Of a stretch of DNA of 64,000 nt, positions 44,011 to 53,365 are shown one piece after another. Position 1 is the stretch's first letter. The number at the start of each line of letters is the position of its first letter. Source of the stretch: Marinoscillum sp. 108 (GTDB lineage: Bacteria; Bacteroidota; Bacteroidia; Cytophagales; Cyclobacteriaceae); NCBI RefSeq assembly GCF_902506655.1, contig NZ_LR734808.1:620001-684000 (forward strand), read 5' to 3'. The notes under the pieces are model-generated. The model made no database searches, was not told where the DNA came from, and saw only the letters and a program-made list of their open reading frames with translations. The position numbers and the translations under genes are program-made.

Positions 44011-45657
44011 ATGAAATATTCACTGGCGTTCTTATCACTTATTCTAATTGCAAGTGCTTACGCACAGGATACCCCTGTCTTATCCATATCAGGAGTAGAG
44101 GTACAGCACAATCAGATTGAGAAGGTCAGTGGATCGTCCAGACTGAATCACACGGTAGATCTCAAGGATTTTGAGGTGTCAGATGTGCTCAGTGCGCCCA
44201 ATCCCTCACCAGAGGCGGTTGCGCTTTACAGGTATATACAGGATATGTTTGGCAAAAAGACCTTGTCTGGTCAGATGTGGGCTCCCTGGGGGATCAATGA
44301 AATTGATTACGTGCAGAATGCTACGGGCCTGAAGCCGGCGATCGCCGGCTTTGATTACATCAATGAGCCGTCCAATGCCCTTGAAAACCAAAGAGCTATA
44401 AATTATTGGAATGATGGTGGTATCTCTACCATGATGTGGCACTGGGGAGCACCGGGAGTAGGAGAAGGGTATGAGAACAGTAAAGCAACGATAGATATTG
44501 ATCAATGCTTCATTGAGGGCACTCCTGAATATGAGGATTTTTGGGGAGACCTCAAGCGAATAGGGGACTGGCTGCAAAAGCTGGAAGATGCCAATGTGCC
44601 AGTGCTCTGGCGACCACTGCATGAGCTCAACGGTAACTGGTTTTGGTGGAGCAAAGGAGGTTCGTCACAGTTTAAGCGGATATGGATTACCATGTATGAC
44701 TATCTGGTGCACGAGCGGGAGCTTAACAACCTGATATGGGTGCTCTGCTATACCGGTGATCCCAATGGCGCCTGGTTTCCGGGGGACGAGTATGTAGATA
44801 TCGCTGGGGCTGATACCTATGACAATACCACCGACGCACACCTCACCATGTTCAACGATGTGCTGGAATCCGTAGGTGGTAACAACTACCCCGTTACTTT
44901 TCATGAAACGGGCAACCCGCCCGACCCGGAAGATTGCATTCGCACGGGGGCCATGTGGTCGTGGTGGATGATCTGGCATACCGACTGGCTCACAGGAGTA
45001 GATGAGAACTACCTGCGCAATACCTATCAGAGTCACCTGGTCATTACGCTGGATGAGCTTCCGGATATCAAGAATGACTATGGCTGGGATGCAGAATGCG
45101 CTCCTTCCAAAATTACAGCCTCCATACGACCAGGCGAATCAGCCGATTGGTACGAAACGAATAAAATCGGGGTGGATGATGGAAGTGGCAGCATCACTTT
45201 CAGGGTAGATACGGATGACACTGGTACCTGGAAATGGAGTGGGTATGGCACCGCCGGTGCGGCTGATGGATCAGATACAGAGCGGACAGTGCCCCTGAAT
45301 GGATTGGGTACCGCCACCGCCACATTTACCAATGAATGTGGAGCCATTACCACTCAAACTTTTCATGTGGTGGACGATGTGTTGATAAGGGGTGTTTTGG
45401 CAACAAGACCAGAGACCGGCACAGTGTCGGTGTTTCCGTCTCCTACCTCAGATATCCTGAAGATCAGGTTTAGAAATCCAGACAGCATTTCCGGCGCACG
45501 CACCACTGTTTACAACCAGGAGGGACGCCTCATGCTGGAGCAAAGGTCCAAAGGGGAAGGAACAACCCTTAACATATCATCACTCCCCAGGGGAATATAC
45601 CTGGTGGTAGTGGAGCAGCAGGAGAGCCGCTCGGTGGTTAAGATTATCAAGGACTAG
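44011..45657 (+). CDS. GH26 endo-beta-1,4-mannanase with T9SS domain
   Basis: The 548-residue secreted protein has a signal peptide (ending SAYAQ, residue 19), a GH26 domain (about 65-355) with the acid/base motif RPLHELNGNWFWW (Glu205) and nucleophile in FHETGNPPDP (Glu299), plus GQMWAPWG and GADTYDN. A beta-sandwich domain (about 365-460; ITASIRPGESADWYET, GTWKWSGYG) may bind glycan, and a T9SS domain (VFPSPTSDILKI to VVKIIKD) ends it. GH26 members of this kind usually cleave beta-mannan or galacto/glucomannan of plants and algae; other GH26 specificities cannot be excluded. Confidence 0.93.
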   Translation: MKYSLAFLSLILIASAYAQDTPVLSISGVEVQHNQIEKVSGSSRLNHTVDLKDFEVSDVLSAPNPSPEAVALYRYIQDMFGKKTLSGQMWAPWGINEIDYVQNATGLKPAIAGFDYINEPSNALENQRAINYWNDGGISTMMWHWGAPGVGEGYENSKATIDIDQCFIEGTPEYEDFWGDLKRIGDWLQKLEDANVPVLWRPLHELNGNWFWWSKGGSSQFKRIWITMYDYLVHERELNNLIWVLCYTGDPNGAWFPGDEYVDIAGADTYDNTTDAHLTMFNDVLESVGGNNYPVTFHETGNPPDPEDCIRTGAMWSWWMIWHTDWLTGVDENYLRNTYQSHLVITLDELPDIKNDYGWDAECAPSKITASIRPGESADWYETNKIGVDDGSGSITFRVDTDDTGTWKWSGYGTAGAADGSDTERTVPLNGLGTATATFTNECGAITTQTFHVVDDVLIRGVLATRPETGTVSVFPSPTSDILKIRFRNPDSISGARTTVYNQEGRLMLEQRSKGEGTTLNISSLPRGIYLVVVEQQESRSVVKIIKD

Positions 45658-45824
45658 AAATCCCCGGTATGCTGGTTGACAAATGGGCAAGTCCATCCAA
45701 AAAATAGCGGGTCTGTCATAGATGTCATGGTGAAGCCGCTTTCTATTCAGGGATAATTTGATTAAATAGGGCCGTCAACTCGTAAAAGAGTGCTAACCTA
45801 TGGTCAACCACACTTATCTCACAA

Positions 45825-47156
45825 ATGCCTGAACCCATACAGGAAAGACGCCTGAGTCTGCTACAAGCCACTGCCATCAATATGATCGATATGGTGGGCA
45901 TTGGCCCTTTCATCACCCTTCCGATGGTCATCAGTTTGATGAACGGCCCATATTTTCTGTACGCCTGGATGGCGGGAGCGGCTTTGTCTTTCATAGACGC
46001 CATGGTGTGGAGTGAGCTTGGGGCAGCGTATCCCAGGGCCGGGGGCTCTTACAATTTTCTAAAAGAGACTTTCGGTAAGAGTAAATCTGGAGGATTGATG
46101 AGCTTTCTGTTTGTCTGGCAGACCATGATACAAGCACCTTTGGTCATCGCTTCAGCGGCCATTGGTTTTGCTTCCTACTTTTCTTACCTGCTGCCGCTCG
46201 GCCCTGTTGGGTCCAAAGTAGTGAGTGGGGGCCTGGTCATTTGCATTGTGATCATGCTCTTTCGCAGGATTGAAGTCATAGGCCGGATCAGCGTAGTGCT
46301 GTGGGTAGCCGTGTTGGGCACCATTCTCTGGATCATCGGTGGTGGCGTGGCTCATGGCAATTTCCTTCAGCCTTTGATAGACATCAATAAAGACCTCAAC
46401 TTCAATTACGCCTTTGTAGCTTCTATCGGTTTTGCTTCTGTCAAGAGTGTGTACAGCTATCTGGGCTACTACAATGTGTGTCATTTGGGTGGGGAAATTG
46501 TCAATCCCACCAAGAACATCCCAAAGAGTATGTTTCTTTCTATTGGTGGAATTTTTGTCCTCTACATGTTGATGAATGTGAGTGTGGTGAGTGTGATTCC
46601 GTGGCAAATCGCCAAAGAGAGTGAGTTTGTTATCAGCTTATTTATGGAGCAGCTCATGGGACCCATGGCGGGTAAAATAGTGACGGTGCTCATTCTGCTG
46701 GTGGCGTTTTCTTCTGTATTCTCTGCCACGCTCGGGTACAGCCGCATCCCATATGCTGCAGCCGTGGATGGTGCCTTTTTCAAACCCTTTGCCAAGTTGC
46801 ACCCGAAGGGCAACTTCCCATACGTCTCGGTACTGTTTTTAGGGGGCATCGCTTTCGTATTTAGCCTCATCTTTAAGCTGAGCGAGGTGATCAGCGCCAT
46901 ATTGGCCATGCGCATTCTTGTGCAGTTCATTGGTCAGGCCGTGGGGCTGCTGATGCTGAGACAAAAGCGCAAAGACTTTCCTTTCAAAATGCCCTTTTAT
47001 CCATGGCCGGTGTATATCGCCATTGCTATGTGGTGTGTGATACTGGCTTCTACAGGGTATCAAATGGTGCTTGGTGGACTGCTTTTTGCGCTACTGGGCG
47101 TAGCTGCTTACTACATCAAACAGAGAATCAGTACGGCTGGAGGTAGTTCAAAATGA
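45825..47156 (+). CDS. APC-superfamily amino acid permease
   Basis: The 443-residue protein has about 12 membrane helices and the APC fold. Helix 1 carries the unwound substrate-site motif IDMVGIGPFITLP; GAAYPRAGGSYNFLKETFG follows helix 2, and helix 6 has GFASVKSVYSYLGYYNVCHLGGEI, with the usual helix-breaking region. LGYSRIPYAAAVDG is the conserved APC loop after helix 8. It is a proton-coupled or exchange transporter; the substrate is not readable. It lacks adjacent metabolic genes and seems monocistronic. Confidence 0.9.
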   Translation: MPEPIQERRLSLLQATAINMIDMVGIGPFITLPMVISLMNGPYFLYAWMAGAALSFIDAMVWSELGAAYPRAGGSYNFLKETFGKSKSGGLMSFLFVWQTMIQAPLVIASAAIGFASYFSYLLPLGPVGSKVVSGGLVICIVIMLFRRIEVIGRISVVLWVAVLGTILWIIGGGVAHGNFLQPLIDINKDLNFNYAFVASIGFASVKSVYSYLGYYNVCHLGGEIVNPTKNIPKSMFLSIGGIFVLYMLMNVSVVSVIPWQIAKESEFVISLFMEQLMGPMAGKIVTVLILLVAFSSVFSATLGYSRIPYAAAVDGAFFKPFAKLHPKGNFPYVSVLFLGGIAFVFSLIFKLSEVISAILAMRILVQFIGQAVGLLMLRQKRKDFPFKMPFYPWPVYIAIAMWCVILASTGYQMVLGGLLFALLGVAAYYIKQRISTAGGSSK

Positions 47157-47209
47157 GCTTTAGAGGGGTTTGAGGTTAGATTTTGTGAAAATTTAAAAAA
47201 TCTAAACCA

Positions 47210-47241
47210 TTTGCTTTTATGCCCGTTTATTCTTACTGTTG
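47210..47241 (+). promoter_or_regulatory. Candidate Bacteroidota promoter of the ABC/GntR operon
   Basis: TTTG (47210-47213) is separated by exactly 20 bp from TACTGTTG (47234-47241), one mismatch from TAnnTTTG. Spacing and order fit the Bacteroidota primary-sigma consensus. The predicted transcript start is about 35 bp before the ATPase ATG. Confidence 0.45.
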
Positions 47242-47282
47242 CAGTGTATTAGTTTCATAGTACACTAGCTTAACGCAGAAGC

Positions 47283-48119
47283 ATGATACAGATTGATCAA
47301 CTTTCATTTGGTTACAGTAAGCAAAAACCGCTTTTTGAGCAAGTGAACCTTGTTTTGCCTCCGGGCAATATTTATGGGCTTCTTGGAAAAAACGGAGCGG
47401 GCAAATCCACCCTGATCAAAATGATTGCCGGGCTACTGTATCCAACTCAGGGGCAGATTGAGGTAGCGGGTTTTCAACCCAAAGACCGGTATCCTGAGTT
47501 TTTGCGGGAGATCTATCTGGTGGCAGAGGAGTTTTACCTGCCTTCCATTCGCATCGATCGGTTTGTGAAGATGTATAGTCCCTTTTACCCCAGATTTGAT
47601 CAGGAGCGGTTTGAGGGATATCTTTCCGAATTTCAGCTCACACAAGACCAGAAACTTTCAGCATTGTCTTACGGGCAAAAGAAGAAATTTCTCCTGTCGT
47701 TTGGTTTGGCCACAGATTGTAAACTCTTGATTTTGGATGAGCCTACCAATGGTCTGGACATCCCGTCGAAGAGTCAGTTTAGAAAGGTGGTAGCCAATGC
47801 GATTCATGAGGAGCGCAGCTTTATGATCTCCACTCATCAGGTGCGTGATATGGAGAATCTGATTGATCCGATTATTATTCTGGATGAAGGCCAGGTGGTT
47901 TTCTTTCAGGATTATGCCAGTGTGTCGGACAAGCTCACGTTTACCAGACAAGCCAATCCACCTGAGGAGAAAGGACTGATCTATTCAGAATCCAATTTTG
48001 GTGGGCATATTGTGGTAAAGGAGCGCGGATCAGAGGAGGAAACTCATTTGAGTCTGGAACTTCTGTTCAATGCCGTAGTGAGTAGCAAAGAGAAAATCCG
48101 TGACATATTTCAGAACTGA
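47283..48119 (+). CDS. ABC transporter ATP-binding protein (YtrB-like)
   Basis: The 278-residue ATPase has Walker A GKNGAGKST (35-43), a signature LSYGQ (128-132, with Tyr replacing the second Ser/Gly), Walker B LLILDEP (148-154) and switch His in ISTHQVRDM. The C-terminal ~60 residues are a family-specific extension. The match to the small YtrB/ABC-2 type exporters is good. It is the first gene of a four-gene operon (ATPase, membrane protein, GntR, DUF2807), with the next ATG 3 bp after its stop. Confidence 0.93.
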   Translation: MIQIDQLSFGYSKQKPLFEQVNLVLPPGNIYGLLGKNGAGKSTLIKMIAGLLYPTQGQIEVAGFQPKDRYPEFLREIYLVAEEFYLPSIRIDRFVKMYSPFYPRFDQERFEGYLSEFQLTQDQKLSALSYGQKKKFLLSFGLATDCKLLILDEPTNGLDIPSKSQFRKVVANAIHEERSFMISTHQVRDMENLIDPIIILDEGQVVFFQDYASVSDKLTFTRQANPPEEKGLIYSESNFGGHIVVKERGSEEETHLSLELLFNAVVSSKEKIRDIFQN

Positions 48120-48122
48120 GCC

Positions 48123-48884
48123 ATGAACACAAAGAACTTTTTTGACTTTTCAAGATTTTGGTCGTTGCTCAAACTGGAACTGTTCAGGAGTAGGAAAGGT
48201 GTATTCATGACCTTTCTGATCGCTTTTGGCTTGTTGTTTTTTGTGGGCATGTTACTGGCTATTGTCACAGAGCCAGATATGAAAGTCTTCGATCACTCAG
48301 AAGGTTATGCTTACACGCTCATTTTGGGTGGATTCATTTTGAGTAGCCTTGCCTATAGTGATCTTGGTAGTACACTGAGGAGATATACCTATCTCAACCT
48401 TCCGGTCTCTACGCTTGAGCGGTTTTTGTCCATGTGGTTTTTGACTTCCATTGTATGGATAGTACTGTTTACACTCACTTACACCGCCTATACCTGGGTG
48501 GCCAATTACCTGGGACAGCTATTATTCAGTAGGGTTACGTTTTATGCTTTTGATCCTCTGAGCGCATTTACGATCACCACCATGAAATGCTATTTTGTGC
48601 TGCAGGGAATCTTTCTGGTAGGAGCTGCGCATTTTAGGGGGTATGTTTTCCCAAAAACAGTAAGTGTGTTCATTGTGCTGGCAGTGATCTGCGGCACGGT
48701 TGTTTACTTCATGTTGCGGGAGCCTTTCCTATCAGAGCACGAATGCTCCGGTGTGGATTGTGAGCTGATAGATGTCATAGCGGAGCAGCCTATATGGGCC
48801 ATTATCAAATGGCTTTTTTGGTGGATCCTGGCACCGTTGAGCTGGGTCATTACTTATCTGGGTTTAAAGGGGCAGGAGGCGTAG
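48123..48884 (+). CDS. ABC-2-type membrane protein of the GntR operon
   Basis: The 253-residue protein has about six membrane helices and no signal peptide. The N-terminus (SLLKLELFRSRKGVFMTFLI) has the amphipathic entry helix typical of ABC-2 permeases. A periplasmic loop near the C-terminus has two Cys (HECSGVDCELIDV). No named family was recognised. Position between the ATPase and GntR genes (1-3 bp gaps) identifies it as the transport partner of the YtrB-like ATPase. Confidence 0.85.
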   Translation: MNTKNFFDFSRFWSLLKLELFRSRKGVFMTFLIAFGLLFFVGMLLAIVTEPDMKVFDHSEGYAYTLILGGFILSSLAYSDLGSTLRRYTYLNLPVSTLERFLSMWFLTSIVWIVLFTLTYTAYTWVANYLGQLLFSRVTFYAFDPLSAFTITTMKCYFVLQGIFLVGAAHFRGYVFPKTVSVFIVLAVICGTVVYFMLREPFLSEHECSGVDCELIDVIAEQPIWAIIKWLFWWILAPLSWVITYLGLKGQEA

Positions 48885-48885
48885 C

Positions 48886-49251
48886 ATGGACTTTAAAGAC
48901 AATCAGGCAATCTATCTGCAAATAGCAGACCTTTTTTGCGAGAATATCTTACTGGGGAAGTGGAATGCCGGAGACCGGATCCCTTCCGTGCGTGAGATGG
49001 CGGTAAACACTGAAGTGAACCCAAATACAGTCATGAGAACATTCAATTATTTGCAGGAAAAAGGAATCATTTTTAACAAACGGGGGATAGGATACTTTGT
49101 CTGTGAAGATGGTTTTGAAAAGACAAAAGCACTCAGAAAATCTGATTTTGTAAGCCAGGAGTTACCAGGGCTTTTTAAAACCATGGAACTTCTCAATCTG
49201 AATATGGAGGACATTCACGAGTATTATCAGCAATTTAAATCCAGTACCTGA
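48886..49251 (+). CDS. GntR-family regulator, YtrA subfamily
   Basis: The 121-residue protein is a GntR winged helix (about 1-75; AIYLQIADLFCENILLGKWNAGDRIPSVREMA, then EVNPNTVMRTFNYLQEKGII) with only a short C-terminal helical tail (FVSQELPGLFKTMELLNL) and no large effector domain. That is the YtrA type, which normally represses its own ABC operon and responds to envelope stress or cell-wall antibiotics. It lies 1 bp after the membrane protein and 11 bp before the DUF2807 gene. Confidence 0.93.
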   Translation: MDFKDNQAIYLQIADLFCENILLGKWNAGDRIPSVREMAVNTEVNPNTVMRTFNYLQEKGIIFNKRGIGYFVCEDGFEKTKALRKSDFVSQELPGLFKTMELLNLNMEDIHEYYQQFKSST

Positions 49252-49262
49252 AAACCGAAACC

Positions 49263-49778
49263 ATGAAAACAAGTAAGAAAATACTGCTGATCGTTGCCGG
49301 AATCTTCGGAGGGTTACTGATAGTGAGCCTTATTAGTTTCCGTAAGGAGACTATGGCGGTGGTCAGTGATATTCAGGCAAGAAGTCCTTTCGCTCCAGTG
49401 GCAGTTGAGGGTTTTGATCAGGTGGATTTTTCAGGCAAATGGAACGCGAAAATCAGGTTTGGCCTGGAGCAGCGGGTGCTCCTTCAAACCGGACATGCGG
49501 AGGGCTTGAATCTTGTGTTGGAAAATGTAGACGGCACTCTTTATCTGAAGACTGCTAGCAATGGGGAGTCCTTAGATACTATTCATGTGAAGATCACGGT
49601 TCCCAGATTGCGTACCATCAGGGCATCGGGTGGCGCCATGATAAATTATGCGGATTTTGACTCAGATACGCTGAGGGTTGTACTTGAAGGGGGTAGCACC
49701 TTTTCGGGTTACGAAAATGTATTCGATTATACCTCTTTTGAGGTGTCTGGGGACAGCCAGATCAAACTGTCAAAATGA
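49263..49778 (+). CDS. DUF2807-like (GIN domain) envelope protein
   Basis: The 171-residue protein has one N-terminal membrane anchor (about 7-26) and a short beta-helical domain: FDQVDFSGKWNAKIRFGLEQRVLL, then IHVKITVPRLRTIRASGGAMI and LRVVLEGGSTFSG. This matches the start of the putative auto-transporter adhesin head domain (DUF2807/GIN), although it is shorter than usual (~200-240). It is the last gene of the ABC/GntR operon, so an envelope-stress role is plausible but unproven. Confidence 0.8.
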   Translation: MKTSKKILLIVAGIFGGLLIVSLISFRKETMAVVSDIQARSPFAPVAVEGFDQVDFSGKWNAKIRFGLEQRVLLQTGHAEGLNLVLENVDGTLYLKTASNGESLDTIHVKITVPRLRTIRASGGAMINYADFDSDTLRVVLEGGSTFSGYENVFDYTSFEVSGDSQIKLSK

Positions 49779-49915
49779 TTCAACAGTAAACCATATAACA
49801 AAGGAAAAAGTAAACTAACCATTTAAACACCACCATGCCACTGGGCTTGCTTCACAGTAGGATACATCACTATTGATCAGGAGTGGTTTGCCCGGTGCGT
49901 TCTAAACAATTAACG

Positions 49916-52321
49916 ATGATGAAAAAAAATCGACTCAGTGCGATACTGGGATTACTATGTCTTGTCAGTAGCGCAATCGGCTCAGCTCAGCCACAGCACA
50001 CCATTAGTGGTTATATCAAAGATGCCAGCAATGGCGAGGCGCTGATAGGGGCGACCGCATACGTGAGTGAAATCGCTAACGGAGCTGTTTCCAATGCCTA
50101 TGGATTCTATGCCCTAACATTACCTAAAGGAACCTATCATGTCAGTTTCAGGTACATGGGCTATACGGATATACACAAAGAGATAGAACTGACCGGGGAT
50201 CTCCGACTGAATCTGGAGCTTCATGCAGGAGAGGCACAGCTGGAGGCGGTGGTGGTGACTGGTGAGGCTTTAGATGAGAATGTGCAAAGCATTGAAATGA
50301 GCACTGCGGTGATGGATATTAAATCCATAGAAAAGATGCCTGCATTTGCCGGAGAAGTGGATATCATCAAGAGCATTCAGTTGCTTCCCGGAGTATCCAC
50401 GGTCGGCGAGGGTGCATCTGGATTCAATGTAAGGGGAGGAAGTGTGGGCCAAAACCTGGTGCTGCTGGATGAAGCTCCGGTGTATCAGTCATCGCACATG
50501 TTTGGCTTTTTCTCGGTATTCAATCCAGATGCGGTCAAGGATGTGAAGCTGTACAAAGGAGGTATTCCCGCCAAATATGGAGGTCGCCTTTCATCCATAC
50601 TGGATATCCGCATGAAAGAAGGTAACAACAAGACCTATGATGTGACTGGCGGTATTGGCACTGTTTTCAGTCGCCTCGCGGTGGAAGGGCCGCTTAAGAA
50701 GGACAAGTCTTCTTTCATCATCGCTGCCCGGCGCTCGTATGCAGATGTGGTGGCCAGAACTTTCACTGATGCTCTGGAGGACGATACCGGATTGTATTTT
50801 TATGACCTCACTGCGAAGACCAACTTCAATATCAATGAGAAAAACAGGGTTTACGTGTCAGGGTATTTTGGCAGAGATGTATTTCGGTTGGATGAATTTC
50901 AGGGGTTTGACTGGGGAAATCGAACAGCCACAGTCCGGTGGAATCACCTGTATGGGAGCAAACTCTTCTCAAACATCACAGCGTTTTATAGCAACTACGA
51001 CTATGGTTTTCAGCTGGGAGAAAGCGACCTGGATAAGTATGACTGGAAGTCGGAGATCAGCACCTATAATTTCAAACCGGAATTTACCTGGTTTATCAAT
51101 GCGGGCAATGAGCTCACGTTCGGAGGGGAAGCCATTCTCTACCAGTTTGAGCCAGCCAATGCCATCACCGTGAGTGATGGAGTGACTGCAGACATCAGCC
51201 TGGACCACCGCAAAGCCCTGGAGACCTCCCTTTATTTGGGAAACGACCAGCAGCTCACGGATCGTCTGACACTCCAATACGGGTTGCGGTTCAGCAGATT
51301 TGACTACATGGGCGGCACCGCTTATCAATATGGCGATACCCTCCCGGGGATGGAAAGGCCCCTGATTGCTGTGGAAGAAAAGAGCGATTGGGAAAGCATC
51401 AAAACTTTTGGCAACCTCGAGCCCCGGGCTTCATTCAGGTACCAGCTTTCTAAAGTGACCTCCGTCAAGGGTAGCTATAACAGGATGAATCAGTACATAC
51501 ACCTGATCTCGAATACCACAGCAGCTACCCCCATAGATATCTGGCAGCCCTCCAGCAATAATACCCGCCCCCAGCAGGGTGATCAGGTGGCACTTGGGTA
51601 TTTCAGGAATTTTCAGTCCAATACCTATGAAACCTCCGCAGAGGTCTATTACAAGTGGAGTCATAACCAGGTAGACTACATCGATGGAGCGGATCTTTTC
51701 ATCAATGAGTTTCTGGAATCGCAGTTACTCTCTGGCAGAGGCAGGGCTTACGGACTGGAGCTATATGCCAAAAAGAATACCGGAAAGCTGACGGGCTGGG
51801 TAAGCTATACGCTTGGTAAATCAGAGCTGAAAGTGGATGGCATCAACTATGGCTATCGCAAAGACCGGGTGGGAAGCTGGTATCCGACCAAGTTTGATCA
51901 GCGACATAACCTCAAAGTGGCGGCTTTTTATGACTTGAGTAAGAAGGTATCATTCTCCTCAAATTTCAGTTTCATTTCGGGTACACCAACGACCTTTCCT
52001 ACAGACAGGATCATGATTCAGGAGTATGTGATTCCATACATCGATGGCAACAAGCGTAACAACTTCCGTATTCCGGCCTACCACCGACTGGACCTGGCCA
52101 TGACCATCAACAATGTGTGGAGAGGTAAGAAGGGCCGTTCTGGTGAGGATAATCTGGTGGTTTCCGTGTACAATGTCTATGCGCGCAAGAACCCATTCAG
52201 CATTTACTTTTCTCAGGGCCGTGAGCGCCAATCAGCGGAGCAGCCCATAGCTACTTCTGCCAACCAACTCTCCATGCTCGGTACGTTGATTCCTGCCATT
52301 TCTTACAATTTCAAATTTTGA
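49916..52321 (+). CDS. TonB-dependent outer-membrane receptor with CarboxypepD_reg-like domain
   Basis: The ATG at 49916 (or 49919) gives about 801 residues with a signal peptide (MMKKNR, then hydrophobic, ending GSAQ); an in-frame GTG at 49883 is unlikely. An N-terminal carboxypeptidase-regulatory-like domain (about 25-110; GYIKDASNGEALIGATAYV) precedes a plug (KSIQLLPGVSTVGEGASGFNVRGG) and a 22-strand barrel. It lacks the SusC-type signature, ends in YNFKF with an aromatic residue, and is followed after 58 bp by a DUF4249 gene, the common non-Sus pairing. The ligand is unknown. Confidence 0.93.
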   Translation: MMKKNRLSAILGLLCLVSSAIGSAQPQHTISGYIKDASNGEALIGATAYVSEIANGAVSNAYGFYALTLPKGTYHVSFRYMGYTDIHKEIELTGDLRLNLELHAGEAQLEAVVVTGEALDENVQSIEMSTAVMDIKSIEKMPAFAGEVDIIKSIQLLPGVSTVGEGASGFNVRGGSVGQNLVLLDEAPVYQSSHMFGFFSVFNPDAVKDVKLYKGGIPAKYGGRLSSILDIRMKEGNNKTYDVTGGIGTVFSRLAVEGPLKKDKSSFIIAARRSYADVVARTFTDALEDDTGLYFYDLTAKTNFNINEKNRVYVSGYFGRDVFRLDEFQGFDWGNRTATVRWNHLYGSKLFSNITAFYSNYDYGFQLGESDLDKYDWKSEISTYNFKPEFTWFINAGNELTFGGEAILYQFEPANAITVSDGVTADISLDHRKALETSLYLGNDQQLTDRLTLQYGLRFSRFDYMGGTAYQYGDTLPGMERPLIAVEEKSDWESIKTFGNLEPRASFRYQLSKVTSVKGSYNRMNQYIHLISNTTAATPIDIWQPSSNNTRPQQGDQVALGYFRNFQSNTYETSAEVYYKWSHNQVDYIDGADLFINEFLESQLLSGRGRAYGLELYAKKNTGKLTGWVSYTLGKSELKVDGINYGYRKDRVGSWYPTKFDQRHNLKVAAFYDLSKKVSFSSNFSFISGTPTTFPTDRIMIQEYVIPYIDGNKRNNFRIPAYHRLDLAMTINNVWRGKKGRSGEDNLVVSVYNVYARKNPFSIYFSQGRERQSAEQPIATSANQLSMLGTLIPAISYNFKF

Positions 52322-52379
52322 TCAAATGACTACTGTAACAAACAGGGTGCGTCGGTTCACACAAAACCATATACTCATT

Positions 52380-53315
52380 ATGAAAAATATATTCCTTACT
52401 CTCGCCACGGTTTTCGCTTTTGCCTGCGAAACCGAAATCACTCCGAAGCTCAATGCTCCGGCCGAAATCATCGTAGTGGATGCCTGGGTCAATCAAAAAA
52501 TGGAACCTCAGAAAATAAGAATTACCAGGTCTCAGCCCTATTTTGAGCAATCCATTCCTAAGAAGATCCCGGGTGCTCATGTGGTGATAGAAGATCTTAA
52601 TTCGGGTGAAATCTATGAATTTCAGGAGGAAGCTGAGTCATACTTTTGGTACCCCACTGACCAACCGTTCGGAAAGGTGGGACATCAGTACAAGCTCACG
52701 GTGACCGTAGATGATCAGGAGTTTGAGGCCTTTTCACTGATGGGCAGGGTGCCGCCAATAGACTCCATTATTTTCCATTACAACCCCAAGGATATGATCG
52801 TGAAGAAGGAGTATTATACTGCGGAGTTTGTGGCTTCAGATCCTGCAGGAGCGGGGGATGCCTACTGGATCAAGGCATGGAAAAACGGGGCCTTTCTGGG
52901 CAATCCCGGTGAACTCAATATGGCTTATGATGCTGGCTTTTCGGCTGGTCAACCTGTAGATGGCCAGGAGTTTATCATTCCCATTCGCAAGGATTTTATG
53001 AACCCATACGATCCCCATCCTGAGAAAGCCAATGAGCTCCTGCCACCCTACGAGGTGGGAGATTCTCTCTACGTGGAGATTCACTCGCTGGATCACCTGG
53101 CCTTTGATTTTCTCTATGGGCTCTATTTTCAGATAGCGAGACCCGGTGGCTTTGCTGAGTTGTTTTCAATGCCTCTGGCGAATACCTCCACCAATATCTA
53201 TCCGGTGGGTGATGAAGATACTCCGGTTACCGGCTTCTTCAACACTTCAGCCGTCAGCAGCAGGGGCTTAAAGCTCTCAGAAGAACTGGCGAAAGCATCA
53301 ATGAAAGAGCACTAA
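52380..53315 (+). CDS. DUF4249 lipoprotein partnering the TonB receptor
   Basis: ATG 52380 (311 residues) begins a lipoprotein signal (FAFACETE); the longer frame from 52326 adds a non-signal extension. The family pattern is clear: PAEIIVVDAWVNQ, KIRITRSQPYF, GAHVVIEDLNSGEIYEF, YKLTVTVDDQEFEA and VPPIDSI. DUF4249 proteins are usually encoded right after TonB receptors with a CarboxypepD_reg domain and probably act as surface lipoproteins in uptake, analogous to SusD in position only. The C-terminus VTGFFNTSAVSSRGLKLSEE is typical of the family. Confidence 0.9.
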   Translation: MKNIFLTLATVFAFACETEITPKLNAPAEIIVVDAWVNQKMEPQKIRITRSQPYFEQSIPKKIPGAHVVIEDLNSGEIYEFQEEAESYFWYPTDQPFGKVGHQYKLTVTVDDQEFEAFSLMGRVPPIDSIIFHYNPKDMIVKKEYYTAEFVASDPAGAGDAYWIKAWKNGAFLGNPGELNMAYDAGFSAGQPVDGQEFIIPIRKDFMNPYDPHPEKANELLPPYEVGDSLYVEIHSLDHLAFDFLYGLYFQIARPGGFAELFSMPLANTSTNIYPVGDEDTPVTGFFNTSAVSSRGLKLSEELAKASMKEH

Positions 53316-53365
53316 ATCAATAAATAGTAAATCAAATTTTAAAACATACGTCTATTAAAAAGTTA

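Noticed and set aside
49883-52321. TonB receptor considered as SusC of a SusCD pair
   Set aside because: The partner gene is DUF4249, not SusD, and no SusC-type length or signature is present.
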